Source: an uncultured cyanobacterium
Lineage (GTDB): Bacteria; Cyanobacteriota; Cyanobacteriia; Cyanobacteriales; Microcystaceae
NCBI GenBank assembly: GCA_903869185.1
Contig: CAIPYC010000087.1
Location: 1-36,141, forward strand
Length of the DNA stretch: 36,141 bases
Reading direction: 5' to 3'
Shown here one piece after another: positions 8,545-16,091 of the stretch; within the stretch, counting starts at the first letter, position 1, and every line of letters begins with the position of its first letter. The notes under the pieces are model-generated. The model saw only the letters and a program-made list of their open reading frames with translations. It did no database searches and had not been told where the DNA came from. The position numbers and the translations under genes are program-made.

Positions 8545-9028
8545 ATTTGAAAGCAACGCCATTCATGCAATATCTTTTACCAGTTGGCTTTGGACCATCA
8601 TCAAATACATGTCCCAGATGACCACCACAACGACGGCAATGGACTTCTACTCTGGTCATAAACAAGGAGGTATCTACTGAAGTTCCAATTGCCCCTTTAA
8701 TAGGAGCATAGAAACTAGGCCAACCAGTACCACTGTCAAACTTCGTCTGGGAAGTAAATAAAGGTAATTCACATCCAGCACAAATATAAGTTCCTTTGCC
8801 ATATTCATGATCCAAGGGGCTGCTACCCGGTCTTTCTGTTCCTTCTTTTCTGAGAACTTCAAATTGTTCAGGAGTTAATATCTTTTTCCACTGAGCCTCG
8901 GTTTTAGTAATTTCAAAAGTTCCCTTTGGAATTGCCATAACTTTCTTTCTGCCAGATAAATCATCAGAAACACAGGCTGTGATAAATATTGCTACGCCGA
9001 CTTGCAAGAAATACCTTTTCTTCATCAT
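8531..9028 (-). CDS. msrB: peptide methionine (R)-S-oxide reductase, probable lipoprotein
   Basis: Reduces methionine-R-sulfoxide in proteins. The zinc site is formed by C83/C86 (CAGC) and C131/C134 (CRRC). The catalytic Cys is at 154 in RYCMNGVAFKF, with DSGTGWPSF upstream. The first 19 residues read as a signal peptide with a lipobox-like ITAC, so the enzyme is probably exported and lipid-anchored to the periplasmic side. It is the second gene of an msrA-msrB pair with a 12-base gap, which fits joint repair of both sulfoxide stereoisomers outside the cytoplasm. The reductant for a periplasmic Msr is normally a membrane or thioredoxin-like relay, and none is encoded here. Confidence 0.93.
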   Translation of the reverse strand: MMKKRYFLQVGVAIFITACVSDDLSGRKKVMAIPKGTFEITKTEAQWKKILTPEQFEVLRKEGTERPGSSPLDHEYGKGTYICAGCELPLFTSQTKFDSGTGWPSFYAPIKGAIGTSVDTSLFMTRVEVHCRRCGGHLGHVFDDGPKPTGKRYCMNGVAFKFIPG

Positions 9029-9040
9029 AAAATTTCTACT

Positions 9041-9742
9041 TTAATTCTTATAGAGATTAGGAAATTGACTCTTGAGTTGTTGAAGTTTCGGCAAATCGTT
9101 GATCACAACATAAGGATAGCTTGGATTGCGAGCAATGAAATCTTGATGATAATCTTCAGCAGCATAAAATTTATTAAGGCGAACTACCTGAGTAACAATA
9201 GGATTACCAAAAAGCTTTACTTTATTAAGCTGTAAGATGTAACTCTCGGCAACTTTTTTTTCCTCATTGTTGGTAAAAAATATCACTGAACGATATTGTG
9301 TACCCGAATCAGGTCCTTGACGGTTCAATTGAGTAGGATCATGCGCTACTGCAAAATATATCTTTAGAAGTTGGCCGTAGGAGATTTTGGAGAGATCATA
9401 GGTAATTTTTACCGACTCAGCATGACCTGTATCTCCACCACTTACAATTTCATAATGGGCCGTTTCTCCGCTACCACCGGCATAACCAGAAACTACTTTT
9501 GAAACACCTTTAAGATGCTCAAAAACAGCTTCCATTCCCCAAAAGCATCCCCCGGCGAGTACTAGAGTCTGTTCTTTGTTTACTTGAGATCTGGGAAGAT
9601 CAATCATGGGAGCAGGAAATGTATTTCCCTTGACTGTAGCCGAAAGATTACTGGCGGGGTTAGAAATAATCATCTGAGTTGTCACACTTACCAAAGCAAT
9701 TGTAGTGAAACAAACAAGGGCTATATTATTTAAGAGTTCCAA
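9041..9742 (-). CDS. msrA: peptide methionine (S)-S-oxide reductase, exported
   Basis: Reduces methionine-S-sulfoxide. The catalytic motif GGCFWGMEAVF places the active Cys at residue 66, followed by KVVSGYAGG. GHAESVKITYD and YRSVIFF are further MsrA signatures. An N-terminal hydrophobic stretch (about 5-25) with no lipobox suggests a cleaved or anchoring signal, so the protein is likely periplasmic. The start chosen is TTG, because it gives the full signal segment; the ATG at residue 24 would cut it off. It lies upstream of msrB with a 12-base gap and the two are almost certainly cotranscribed. Confidence 0.93.
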   Translation of the reverse strand: MELLNNIALVCFTTIALVSVTTQMIISNPASNLSATVKGNTFPAPMIDLPRSQVNKEQTLVLAGGCFWGMEAVFEHLKGVSKVVSGYAGGSGETAHYEIVSGGDTGHAESVKITYDLSKISYGQLLKIYFAVAHDPTQLNRQGPDSGTQYRSVIFFTNNEEKKVAESYILQLNKVKLFGNPIVTQVVRLNKFYAAEDYHQDFIARNPSYPYVVINDLPKLQQLKSQFPNLYKN

Positions 9743-9858
9743 TTTTCACCAAAACTGAAAAGATAGACTGAGCAACACGTTCAAGTGTTAAACTCATCCT
9801 AGCAGATTGCCAGAGAAATCGGGATGCGGAGTCACTACTCTTGTAAACAATGGACTGA

Positions 9859-10515
9859 GTGCAAATTCTGCCAATAATGTTTCGCTTATATAGATTGAGG
9901 ATTCACAAAGTGCAGTTAAAAAGTATTTCCTTGCCCTTGCAAAATTTACCAAGGTATCTGGTTGTCTTGCTCCATGGCTGGGGAGCTAATGCCTATGATT
10001 TGGTTAGTATTGCCGAAGAACTGAATTTGACAGATACCCAGTTTATCTTTCCCGAAGCTCCTTATCCTCACCCGCAAGTATCTGGTGGTAAAGCTTGGTA
10101 CGATTTGGAAACTTCTGATTACCAAGGTTTATCCGAGAGTCGTACTCTTTTGAGGGATTGGCTCATCTCTCTTGAGCAAAGTACAGGAATCTCTCTGGAG
10201 CGAACCTGGATGGTTGGTTTTTCCCAAGGCGGGGCAATGACTTTAGATGTAGGATTAGATCTTCCCTTATTAGGAATATGTAGCTTAAGTGGTTATCTTC
10301 AGAGAAATTTAGAGAGTATTAAATATAAAGATTCCCAGGTTTTGATAATTCATGGGGAGCAAGATCCGGTAGTACCAGTTCAAGAAGCCAGAAAAGCCTG
10401 CTCTCTTTTAAAGAACTTGGGTGCCAAAGTTGAATACCATGAGTTAAAAATGGGACATGAAATCTCCTTAGAAGCTATCAATTTGTTAAGAGAGTCTATC
10501 ATTGCAAGCTCCTAA
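9859..10515 (+). CDS. alpha/beta hydrolase, carboxylesterase/phospholipase family
   Basis: A 218-residue small esterase of the acyl-protein thioesterase/carboxylesterase type (PF02230 group). The oxyanion-hole region is LLHGWGANAYDL. The nucleophile is S122 in VGFSQGGAM, the acid is D169 in HGEQDPVVP and the base is H200 in KMGHEIS, so the triad is complete and correctly spaced. The natural substrate (short-chain esters, lysophospholipids) cannot be read from sequence. The start is uncertain: the GTG at 9859 gives an extra basic stretch, while the ATG at 9877 or the GTG at 9910 would give more typical lengths. It is followed after 54 bases by a DUF2555-like gene. Confidence 0.82.
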   Translation: MQILPIMFRLYRLRIHKVQLKSISLPLQNLPRYLVVLLHGWGANAYDLVSIAEELNLTDTQFIFPEAPYPHPQVSGGKAWYDLETSDYQGLSESRTLLRDWLISLEQSTGISLERTWMVGFSQGGAMTLDVGLDLPLLGICSLSGYLQRNLESIKYKDSQVLIIHGEQDPVVPVQEARKACSLLKNLGAKVEYHELKMGHEISLEAINLLRESIIASS

Positions 10516-10553
10516 ACGTATCCCAGCTTAGAATAATAATAGAAGAGAATGCT

Positions 10554-10561
10554 AAAGGAGG
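10554..10561 (+). promoter_or_regulatory. strong Shine-Dalgarno that fixes the DUF2555-like start
   Basis: AAAGGAGG lies eight bases before the ATG at 10570. It is the strongest ribosome-binding site I found in the window and rules out the in-frame ATG at 10549, which overlaps it. Confidence 0.8.
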
Positions 10562-10569
10562 TACGGCTG

Positions 10570-10770
10570 ATGATCGCTGTTAATGACATTGACAAGATGA
10601 CGGAACAGGATGTAGCTCGTCTGGCTCTGCGCTTGGAGCAGGACGATTATTCTAATCCGTTTGAGGCATTGCAAGATTGGCATTTGCTCAGAGCGATCGC
10701 TTTTCAGCGTGAAGATCTAGTTGAACCATACCTCTACCTATTAGACAACGAGACCTGTGATGAGTCCTAG
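10570..10770 (+). CDS. DUF2555-like small protein
   Basis: A 66-residue acidic soluble protein restricted, as far as I know, to cyanobacteria and some plastid lineages. The core TEQDVARLALRLEQDDY, then NPFEALQDWHLLRAIAFQ, then VEPYLYLLD matches my memory of DUF2555. The strong Shine-Dalgarno sequence sets the start at 10570. The coaBC start lies five bases after its stop, so the two are likely translationally coupled. Function is not established by the sequence. A HIP1 octamer lies inside the coding region. Confidence 0.8.
   Translation: MIAVNDIDKMTEQDVARLALRLEQDDYSNPFEALQDWHLLRAIAFQREDLVEPYLYLLDNETCDES
10693..10700. repeat. HIP1 octamer GCGATCGC
   Basis: Perfect copy of the highly iterated palindrome of many cyanobacterial genomes, here inside the DUF2555-like coding region. 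Confidence 0.85.
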
Positions 10771-10775
10771 CGGGA

Positions 10776-12023
10776 ATGCCTAGCGGGGGGAGGCTTTTAG
10801 TTGCAATCGGCGGAGGTATTGCTGCCTACAAAGTTTGCGAGGTGATCTCTGGTGTTTTTCAATCTGGCTATCAAGTAAAAGTCGTCCTGAGCCAGAGCGC
10901 ACTTAAGTTCATTACCCCTTTGAGTGTAGCTACTCTCTCTCGTAACCCGGCTTATACAGATGATCTTTTCTGGAGCGCTGACAATTCTCGTCCATTACAT
11001 ATTGAATTGGCTCAATGGGCCCAGCTGATTCTAATAGCCCCAATGACGGCCAACACTTTGGCAAAGTTGACACATGGTTTTGCTGATAATCTTTTAACCA
11101 ATACCATACTGGCTTCTGATTGTCCCGTATTGGCCGCTCCGGCTATGAACACCCTAATGTGGCAACAGATCTCGCTACAGAGAAACTGGCAAATGTTGCA
11201 AGAGGATCCTCGCTATCATAGTGTGGGTCCTTCTTCTGGAAGATTGGCCTGCGATGCCGTAGGTGCCGGGCGTATGGCCGAACCTGAATCCATCATAGCT
11301 GCGATAGAATCCTTGTTTCTCTCTGGTGGTAAAAGAGATCTTGTGGGTAAGAGTGTTTTGGTAACAGCAGGGGGAACCAGAGAATATTTGGATCGGGTTC
11401 GCTACCTGGGTAATCCCTCAACCGGGAGAATGGGGATAGCTTTGGCAACTGCCGCCCACTATCGCGGAGCCCAAGTCACCCTGATTGGCTCTAATCTAGA
11501 AAAAGAGAGATTGATTTGTTTACCGGAGATCTCAACCTTCAGTGCAGACAGCTCCCAAGAGATGCTCGAGATAATATTAGAGCAATTTAGTAGGATCGAA
11601 TGGCTCTTTATGGTGGCAGCGGTAGGTGATGTCAAGCCTGCTAACTATTATGGATATAAGCTAGCCAAAAGAGAAATCCCCAAACATCTAGAACTTGAGC
11701 CTGTAGTGGATATTTTACAAGCCTTGTCTCAGCATAAGACTGTTAGACAAACCATTATTGGCTTTGCTGCCCAGAGCGGAGATATTCTCACTCCTGCTCG
11801 TCAAAAACTAGAACGCAAACAATTAGATGTCATCTTAGCCAATCCAATTGATCAGATAGGGGCAGGATTTGGCAGTGAGAATAATCAGGGGATCATTTTA
11901 GACAGTAAAGGAAGGAAAAAAACAATTGAATCCTGTTCCAAGCTGGAGTTAGCCAATATCTTACTGGATTTTGTTCAAGAATATGTAGATTTGTCAGTAG
12001 GAGAAAATGCTAGATCTTTATAA
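10776..12023 (+). CDS. coaBC: bifunctional phosphopantothenoylcysteine decarboxylase/phosphopantothenate-cysteine ligase
   Basis: Catalyses two steps of coenzyme A synthesis. The N-terminal CoaC flavoprotein (about 1-180) shows GGIAAYKVCEVI, the catalytic-His segment PLHIELAQWA and the substrate-binding motif APAMNTLMW, with a conserved Cys in RLACDAVGAGRM. The C-terminal CoaB ligase (about 185-410) shows VLVTAGGTREYLD, VRYLGNPSTGRMG and the KRE and NP elements. Its 415 residues are normal for the fusion. The ATG is five bases after the DUF2555-like gene. The 3' end overlaps the start of the FTR1-like gene by 17 bases, so all three may share one transcript. Confidence 0.95.
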   Translation: MPSGGRLLVAIGGGIAAYKVCEVISGVFQSGYQVKVVLSQSALKFITPLSVATLSRNPAYTDDLFWSADNSRPLHIELAQWAQLILIAPMTANTLAKLTHGFADNLLTNTILASDCPVLAAPAMNTLMWQQISLQRNWQMLQEDPRYHSVGPSSGRLACDAVGAGRMAEPESIIAAIESLFLSGGKRDLVGKSVLVTAGGTREYLDRVRYLGNPSTGRMGIALATAAHYRGAQVTLIGSNLEKERLICLPEISTFSADSSQEMLEIILEQFSRIEWLFMVAAVGDVKPANYYGYKLAKREIPKHLELEPVVDILQALSQHKTVRQTIIGFAAQSGDILTPARQKLERKQLDVILANPIDQIGAGFGSENNQGIILDSKGRKKTIESCSKLELANILLDFVQEYVDLSVGENARSL

Positions 12024-12930
12024 GGCTTTGCCGACTTTTGTAGTAACGCTAAGAGAGGGTTTTGAAGCTGCTTTGGTAGTGGGTATTGTTTTGGCTTGCC
12101 TCAAAAAAGCCAATCAGGTTTCTGCTATAGCATGGGTATATCGTGGGGTCGTTGGGGGCTTACTAGCTAGTATCTTAATTGGCCTATCTCTCGGGGGAGT
12201 TTTGGAGGGAGCTAGTAAATTAACCGGATCCTACAACACTATTGTCAGAGAATATCTAGCAGGTATTTTAGGAGTTGTTGCCTGTATCCTATTGAGCTGG
12301 ATGTTGTTTTGGATGAGTCAAAAAGCTAAATCCATGCGCTCTGAGATTGAGAGTCTGATTGACAATAGCTTGAACCACAATGGGGATCGGGAAATATTTT
12401 CGATTGTTTTTGTTGCTGTTTTGCGTGAAGGCTTTGAATCTGTCATTTTTGTATTAGCTCAACTCGAAGGAAGCATTTGGCAGGCTGGACCTATAATAGG
12501 CGCATTTGCTGGCTTGCTAGTTGCTGTTCTAATGGCTTTTTTGCTCTTGAGATGGGGAATTGCCATCAACATCAAGCTCTTTTTTCAGGTGATGGGAATC
12601 TTGTTGATTTTGATTGTAGGTGGTCTAGTGGTAGGGGTTCTCAATCAGTTCAATATTGCAACTACATTACTATCCCAATTAGATCCTAGTAAATCCAACT
12701 GGTGCATATTTAAAGATTCTTGTATTCTGGGCCGGCAGGTTTGGGATGCGAGCTCTTTTCTGCCAGATCGGCAGTTTCCCGGTATTATCCTAAAATCTCT
12801 CTTTGGTTACCACGAAGTGATTTACTCCCTACAATTAATTCTTTATTTAGTATTAGTTGGGAGCTTAACTTTCTTTTATTTTAGAAGTCTTCTGCCTTCT
12901 GTCAATAAAGAACAAATCAAGTCCTGCTAA
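12007..12930 (+). CDS. FTR1-family high-affinity iron permease
   Basis: A 307-residue polytopic membrane protein with about seven spans. Both diagnostic REGxE motifs are present: TLREGFEAALVVG with R16-E20, and VLREGFESVIFV near residue 140. These are the acidic clusters proposed to coordinate iron during ferric transport in Ftr1/EfeU proteins. There is no EfeO, EfeB or multicopper oxidase gene beside it, so the electron and iron donor partners are elsewhere. The start overlaps coaBC by 17 bases. The last 66 bases overlap the convergent lnt gene, the largest such overlap here. No Fur-like box precedes it, since it sits behind coaBC. Confidence 0.88.
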   Translation: MLDLYKALPTFVVTLREGFEAALVVGIVLACLKKANQVSAIAWVYRGVVGGLLASILIGLSLGGVLEGASKLTGSYNTIVREYLAGILGVVACILLSWMLFWMSQKAKSMRSEIESLIDNSLNHNGDREIFSIVFVAVLREGFESVIFVLAQLEGSIWQAGPIIGAFAGLLVAVLMAFLLLRWGIAINIKLFFQVMGILLILIVGGLVVGVLNQFNIATTLLSQLDPSKSNWCIFKDSCILGRQVWDASSFLPDRQFPGIILKSLFGYHEVIYSLQLILYLVLVGSLTFFYFRSLLPSVNKEQIKSC

Positions 12931-14403
12931 TAACAACAGACTCCAGTTCAAAGAGTCACCATAGAGAACATAGGGCGTCTGGCTGTTTTGAGTATAGATT
13001 GTATCAACAAAGGTTTGATAGTGATTGAGCGATGATCTCCAAATTAAATCCCCCCTGGGCGAAATGATGGCTGAGTAACCAGTATTAGTGGCTCTAGCGC
13101 TCCAGCGATCGTTCTCAATGGCTCGTATAACATCTTGGGCATGGTGCTGGGCAGGCATCGCCTTGCTATAGTGGGCATCATTGGATACTGTGACAATATA
13201 GAGTCCACCTGCTCTGGTCTGCCTGCGAAATAGCTCGGGATAAGCCGATTCATAGCAGATACCTACAATCACCTTGCCAAAAGGAGTATTGAGTATTTGA
13301 TCTTCTGATCCTGCTTGCAAGCTATTTTTCAGGGGAGAAAGCCGCTGTATGACTTTACTTAAAATCTCCTCAAATGGTATGTATTCCCCTAAAGGTACTA
13401 ATTTGGTCTTGTCATATCTTCCCAAAAGCTGACCATCTGAGTTGACCATAAATAGACTATTGGTATAGCCACCTTTAGCCCTGCCAAAGCCACCTAGTAA
13501 AACGGGTACTTTGTTTTCTAGAATAGCCCGGTAGAATGAGCCATTTTTGATTTGACTATCCCAAGCAAAAGGCAACGCCGTCTCTGGTGTGATCACTATC
13601 TGCGCGCCCTGCTCGGTAAGTTGTTCATATCCTGTAGTATATCCAGCGATCGCTTTTTTAAAACCTGCAGGATAGAGCTTGATCTCATTGGCAATATTGC
13701 CTTGAATCAGTCCAATTTTAAAAGAATGCTCAGAAGATAAAGGTCTTTGATAAAGTACTAGTCCCGCAGCCCAAGCCAAGCTATAAATTCCGATAGCTCC
13801 AAGTACTCTATAAATACTTTTTTTGCTGTTAGTTCGATAAAAGAGAAAAGATTGGGCCAATAGAATGTTGACAATAACCAGCAGCGCACTAATAGCAGAT
13901 GGTCCAGTGAGTGAGCCTAGTTGCAATATATTCAGATTATGAGGACTTTGGGTTAAGGCAAGAGAGCTCCAATAAAGAGGAGTGTGGCTATAGAGCGATT
14001 CTAAAGCCAACCAAAGAGCAACACTAGATAAAATATGGGATCTTTTTTTGGTTATGGTTCTACCTACAAAAGTAAGACATACACACCATAGTACGACAAG
14101 GCTAGCCCCCCATAAGCTCACAAAGAGCCAGCAACCCAAGGCAATCAAGATACTATAAAACCAAGGAACCCCCAGCCATGTCATAGGGTGAATACCAAAA
14201 ATCCAGCACAGAACCAGCCCATGATAGCCTAGTCCCCAGGAAAGCCCCAAAAGTATATTATTGCGATACGATTTGCTACGGCTAAGTGACCAGTAAAGCG
14301 GAGCAAGACCAAACCAAGGCAAAATCCACCAGCCAAAAGGTTCACAGCCAAGTGCGCACAGAAGTCCACCGATAAAAACCACCACAAGCGCAGTAATCGA
14401 CAC
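12865..14403 (-). CDS. lnt: apolipoprotein N-acyltransferase
   Basis: Adds the third acyl chain to the N-terminal Cys of lipoproteins in the cytoplasmic membrane. At 512 residues it has the usual plan: about six N-terminal spans (1-215), then a nitrilase-like periplasmic domain, then a last span. The catalytic triad is readable: Glu in VITPETALPFAW (near 270), Lys in RYDKTKLVPLGEYIPFE (near 333) and Cys in VIVGICYESAYPE (near 383). RANTGYSAIISPRG is also typical. The start is GTG, since a stop codon lies two codons further upstream. Likely clients in this window are MsrB and perhaps PsbO, both with lipobox-like signals. The C-terminal coding end overlaps the FTR1 gene by 66 bases. Confidence 0.93.
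   Translation of the reverse strand: MSITALVVVFIGGLLCALGCEPFGWWILPWFGLAPLYWSLSRSKSYRNNILLGLSWGLGYHGLVLCWIFGIHPMTWLGVPWFYSILIALGCWLFVSLWGASLVVLWCVCLTFVGRTITKKRSHILSSVALWLALESLYSHTPLYWSSLALTQSPHNLNILQLGSLTGPSAISALLVIVNILLAQSFLFYRTNSKKSIYRVLGAIGIYSLAWAAGLVLYQRPLSSEHSFKIGLIQGNIANEIKLYPAGFKKAIAGYTTGYEQLTEQGAQIVITPETALPFAWDSQIKNGSFYRAILENKVPVLLGGFGRAKGGYTNSLFMVNSDGQLLGRYDKTKLVPLGEYIPFEEILSKVIQRLSPLKNSLQAGSEDQILNTPFGKVIVGICYESAYPELFRRQTRAGGLYIVTVSNDAHYSKAMPAQHHAQDVIRAIENDRWSARATNTGYSAIISPRGDLIWRSSLNHYQTFVDTIYTQNSQTPYVLYGDSLNWSLLLLAGLDLFFIDRRQKTSKIKES
13646..13653. repeat. HIP1 octamer GCGATCGC
   Basis: Perfect HIP1 palindrome inside lnt. Confidence 0.85.
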
Positions 14404-14412
14404 TGACTAACC

Positions 14413-14511
14413 TTACTGTTGTGTTGTTCTAATCTTGGTCAGGTATTTGTCCAGAGCGAGAGCAAGATATATCAACAACAAATAGGCAGCAGCGGAAACC
14501 AAAATACCCAC
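14413..14511 (-). CDS. possible 32-residue single-span membrane protein upstream of lnt
   Basis: An open frame with a GTG start preceded by AGGTAA at seven bases' spacing, a good ribosome-binding site. The product is MGILVSAAAYLLLIYLALAL followed by DKYLTKIRTTQQ: one membrane span and a short basic tail, the style of small thylakoid subunits (photosystem, cytochrome b6f or NDH small subunits). It does not match any of those I can recall. It ends nine bases before the lnt start on the same strand, so coupling is possible. It is too short to be certain. Confidence 0.42.
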   Translation of the reverse strand: MGILVSAAAYLLLIYLALALDKYLTKIRTTQQ

Positions 14512-14666
14512 AAAAGTTACCTAGGATTTAATTTTTTAAAGCTTTAAGAACTGAGCTTGGCTAAGGATTACAAGCCTTTTTTGTAGCTCAAGATCATGAT
14601 AACATGGTCAGAACGATTAAAATAATGAATAATTAAGATTTTTTAAAGAATTGGATAGGCAAAATT

Positions 14667-16079
14667 GTGATAAAGAATAATCACTCTGAAACAGGCTTCA
14701 CGCAGGGATCCGAAGATGTTGCGAGAATTGTTCGTAAACAGAAAGAGTTCTTTGCCAGCGCTCAAACTAGATCAATTGACTTTCGTCTAGAACAATTAAA
14801 ACAACTAAAGAGTGCGGTTATACAATATCAGTCCAAAATCGTCGAAGCTGTCAAGTCGGATTTGGGACGTCCCGAGTTTGAAGCCTATTTTGAGATTGCC
14901 TCTTTAGCAGAAATTAACTTGGCACTCAAACAGCTCAAAAACTGGAGCAAGCCTAAAAAGGTGGCAACCCCCATAGAACAGTTTCCCTCATCGGCCTGGA
15001 TAGAGCCTCAGCCTCTAGGTGTAGTATTGATTATTGCTCCCTGGAATTATCCTTTTCAGTTGACCATTTCTCCCCTGGTCGGGGCGATAGCATCTGGCAA
15101 CTGTGCAATTGTCAAGCCTTCCGAATATGCGCCACATACTTCCTCGGTGGTAGCCGAAATGATCCAAGACTGCCTTGATCCCGAGCATGTAGCAGTAATA
15201 GAGGGAGGGCTCAGCATCAGCCAGCAGTTACTTTCTGAAAAATTCGATCATATCTTCTTTACTGGCAGTAGTAATGTCGGAAGAGTTGTAATGAAAGCTG
15301 CCGCCGAACACCTGACCCCAGTTACTTTAGAACTCGGTGGTAAAAGTCCCTGTATAGTTGATAGCCAGGCTAACCTATCTGTAGCAGCAAAAAGAATTAC
15401 TTGGGGCAAATTCATCAATGCTGGCCAAACCTGCGTTGCCCCGGATTATCTCTTGATAGATTGCAAGGTTAAAGAGGAGTTTTTAGCTTTAATCAAAAAA
15501 AACATCACTGATTTCTATGGACAAGAACCATTGACTAGTCCAGATTACGGCCGGATAATCAATCAAAAACATTTGAATCGCTTGTCCGGTTTTCTTCAGG
15601 ATGGACAGATTGTCTGTGGCGGGCAGGTCAATCCTCAAGAACTTTACATTGCTCCTACCATCGTAGATCAGGTGCAGTGGTCTGACTCTGTGATGCAAGA
15701 AGAGATCTTTGGTCCTATTTTGCCGGTGATTGAATATGAAAATTTGGACCAAGCTATCGCCTCGGTCAATGAACGACCTAAACCTTTAGCGCTATACTTT
15801 TTCTCAAAAAACCCCGCTAAAATTCAGCAAGTTCTGCACTCTACCTCTTCGGGCGGGGTCTGTATTAACGATGTAGTAATGCATTTGGCAATACAAGATC
15901 TCCCTTTTGGTGGAGTAGGTGAAAGCGGGATGGGTAGCTATCAGGGAAAAGCGAGCTTTGATAATTTTTCCCATTACCGAAGTATCTTGAAAAAAGCATT
16001 CTGGCTGGATTTGGATTGGCGCTATGCTCCCTACAAAGCAAGCAATCTAAAGCAGATCAAGTCCTTAGTTTCTCGATGA
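14667..16079 (+). CDS. NAD(P)-dependent aldehyde dehydrogenase, class 3-like
   Basis: Oxidises aldehydes to acids. At 470 residues and with C-terminal features of the fatty-aldehyde/class 3 group, it resembles the cyanobacterial long-chain aldehyde dehydrogenase (AldE-type). The catalytic Cys is C256 in NAGQTCVAPDY and the general-base Glu is E222 in TLELGGKSP. The cofactor site includes APWNYPFQLTISPLVGAIAS, KPSE and FTGSSNVGR. The C-terminal region (from about 440) is short and basic and may aid membrane contact. Translation probably begins at the GTG. The next gene starts 12 bases downstream, so cotranscription is likely although their functions do not obviously connect. Confidence 0.92.
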   Translation: MIKNNHSETGFTQGSEDVARIVRKQKEFFASAQTRSIDFRLEQLKQLKSAVIQYQSKIVEAVKSDLGRPEFEAYFEIASLAEINLALKQLKNWSKPKKVATPIEQFPSSAWIEPQPLGVVLIIAPWNYPFQLTISPLVGAIASGNCAIVKPSEYAPHTSSVVAEMIQDCLDPEHVAVIEGGLSISQQLLSEKFDHIFFTGSSNVGRVVMKAAAEHLTPVTLELGGKSPCIVDSQANLSVAAKRITWGKFINAGQTCVAPDYLLIDCKVKEEFLALIKKNITDFYGQEPLTSPDYGRIINQKHLNRLSGFLQDGQIVCGGQVNPQELYIAPTIVDQVQWSDSVMQEEIFGPILPVIEYENLDQAIASVNERPKPLALYFFSKNPAKIQQVLHSTSSGGVCINDVVMHLAIQDLPFGGVGESGMGSYQGKASFDNFSHYRSILKKAFWLDLDWRYAPYKASNLKQIKSLVSR

Positions 16080-16091
16080 AAAGCATTCTAG

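Noticed and set aside
12477-12689. Plus-strand 70-codon frame inside the FTR1 gene
   Set aside because: It is a shadow frame within a clearly coding membrane protein.
14541-14590. Possible terminator GGCT...AGCC followed by T6 before the aldehyde dehydrogenase gene
   Set aside because: The stem is only four bases with a ten-base loop, and no upstream gene on that strand needs it.
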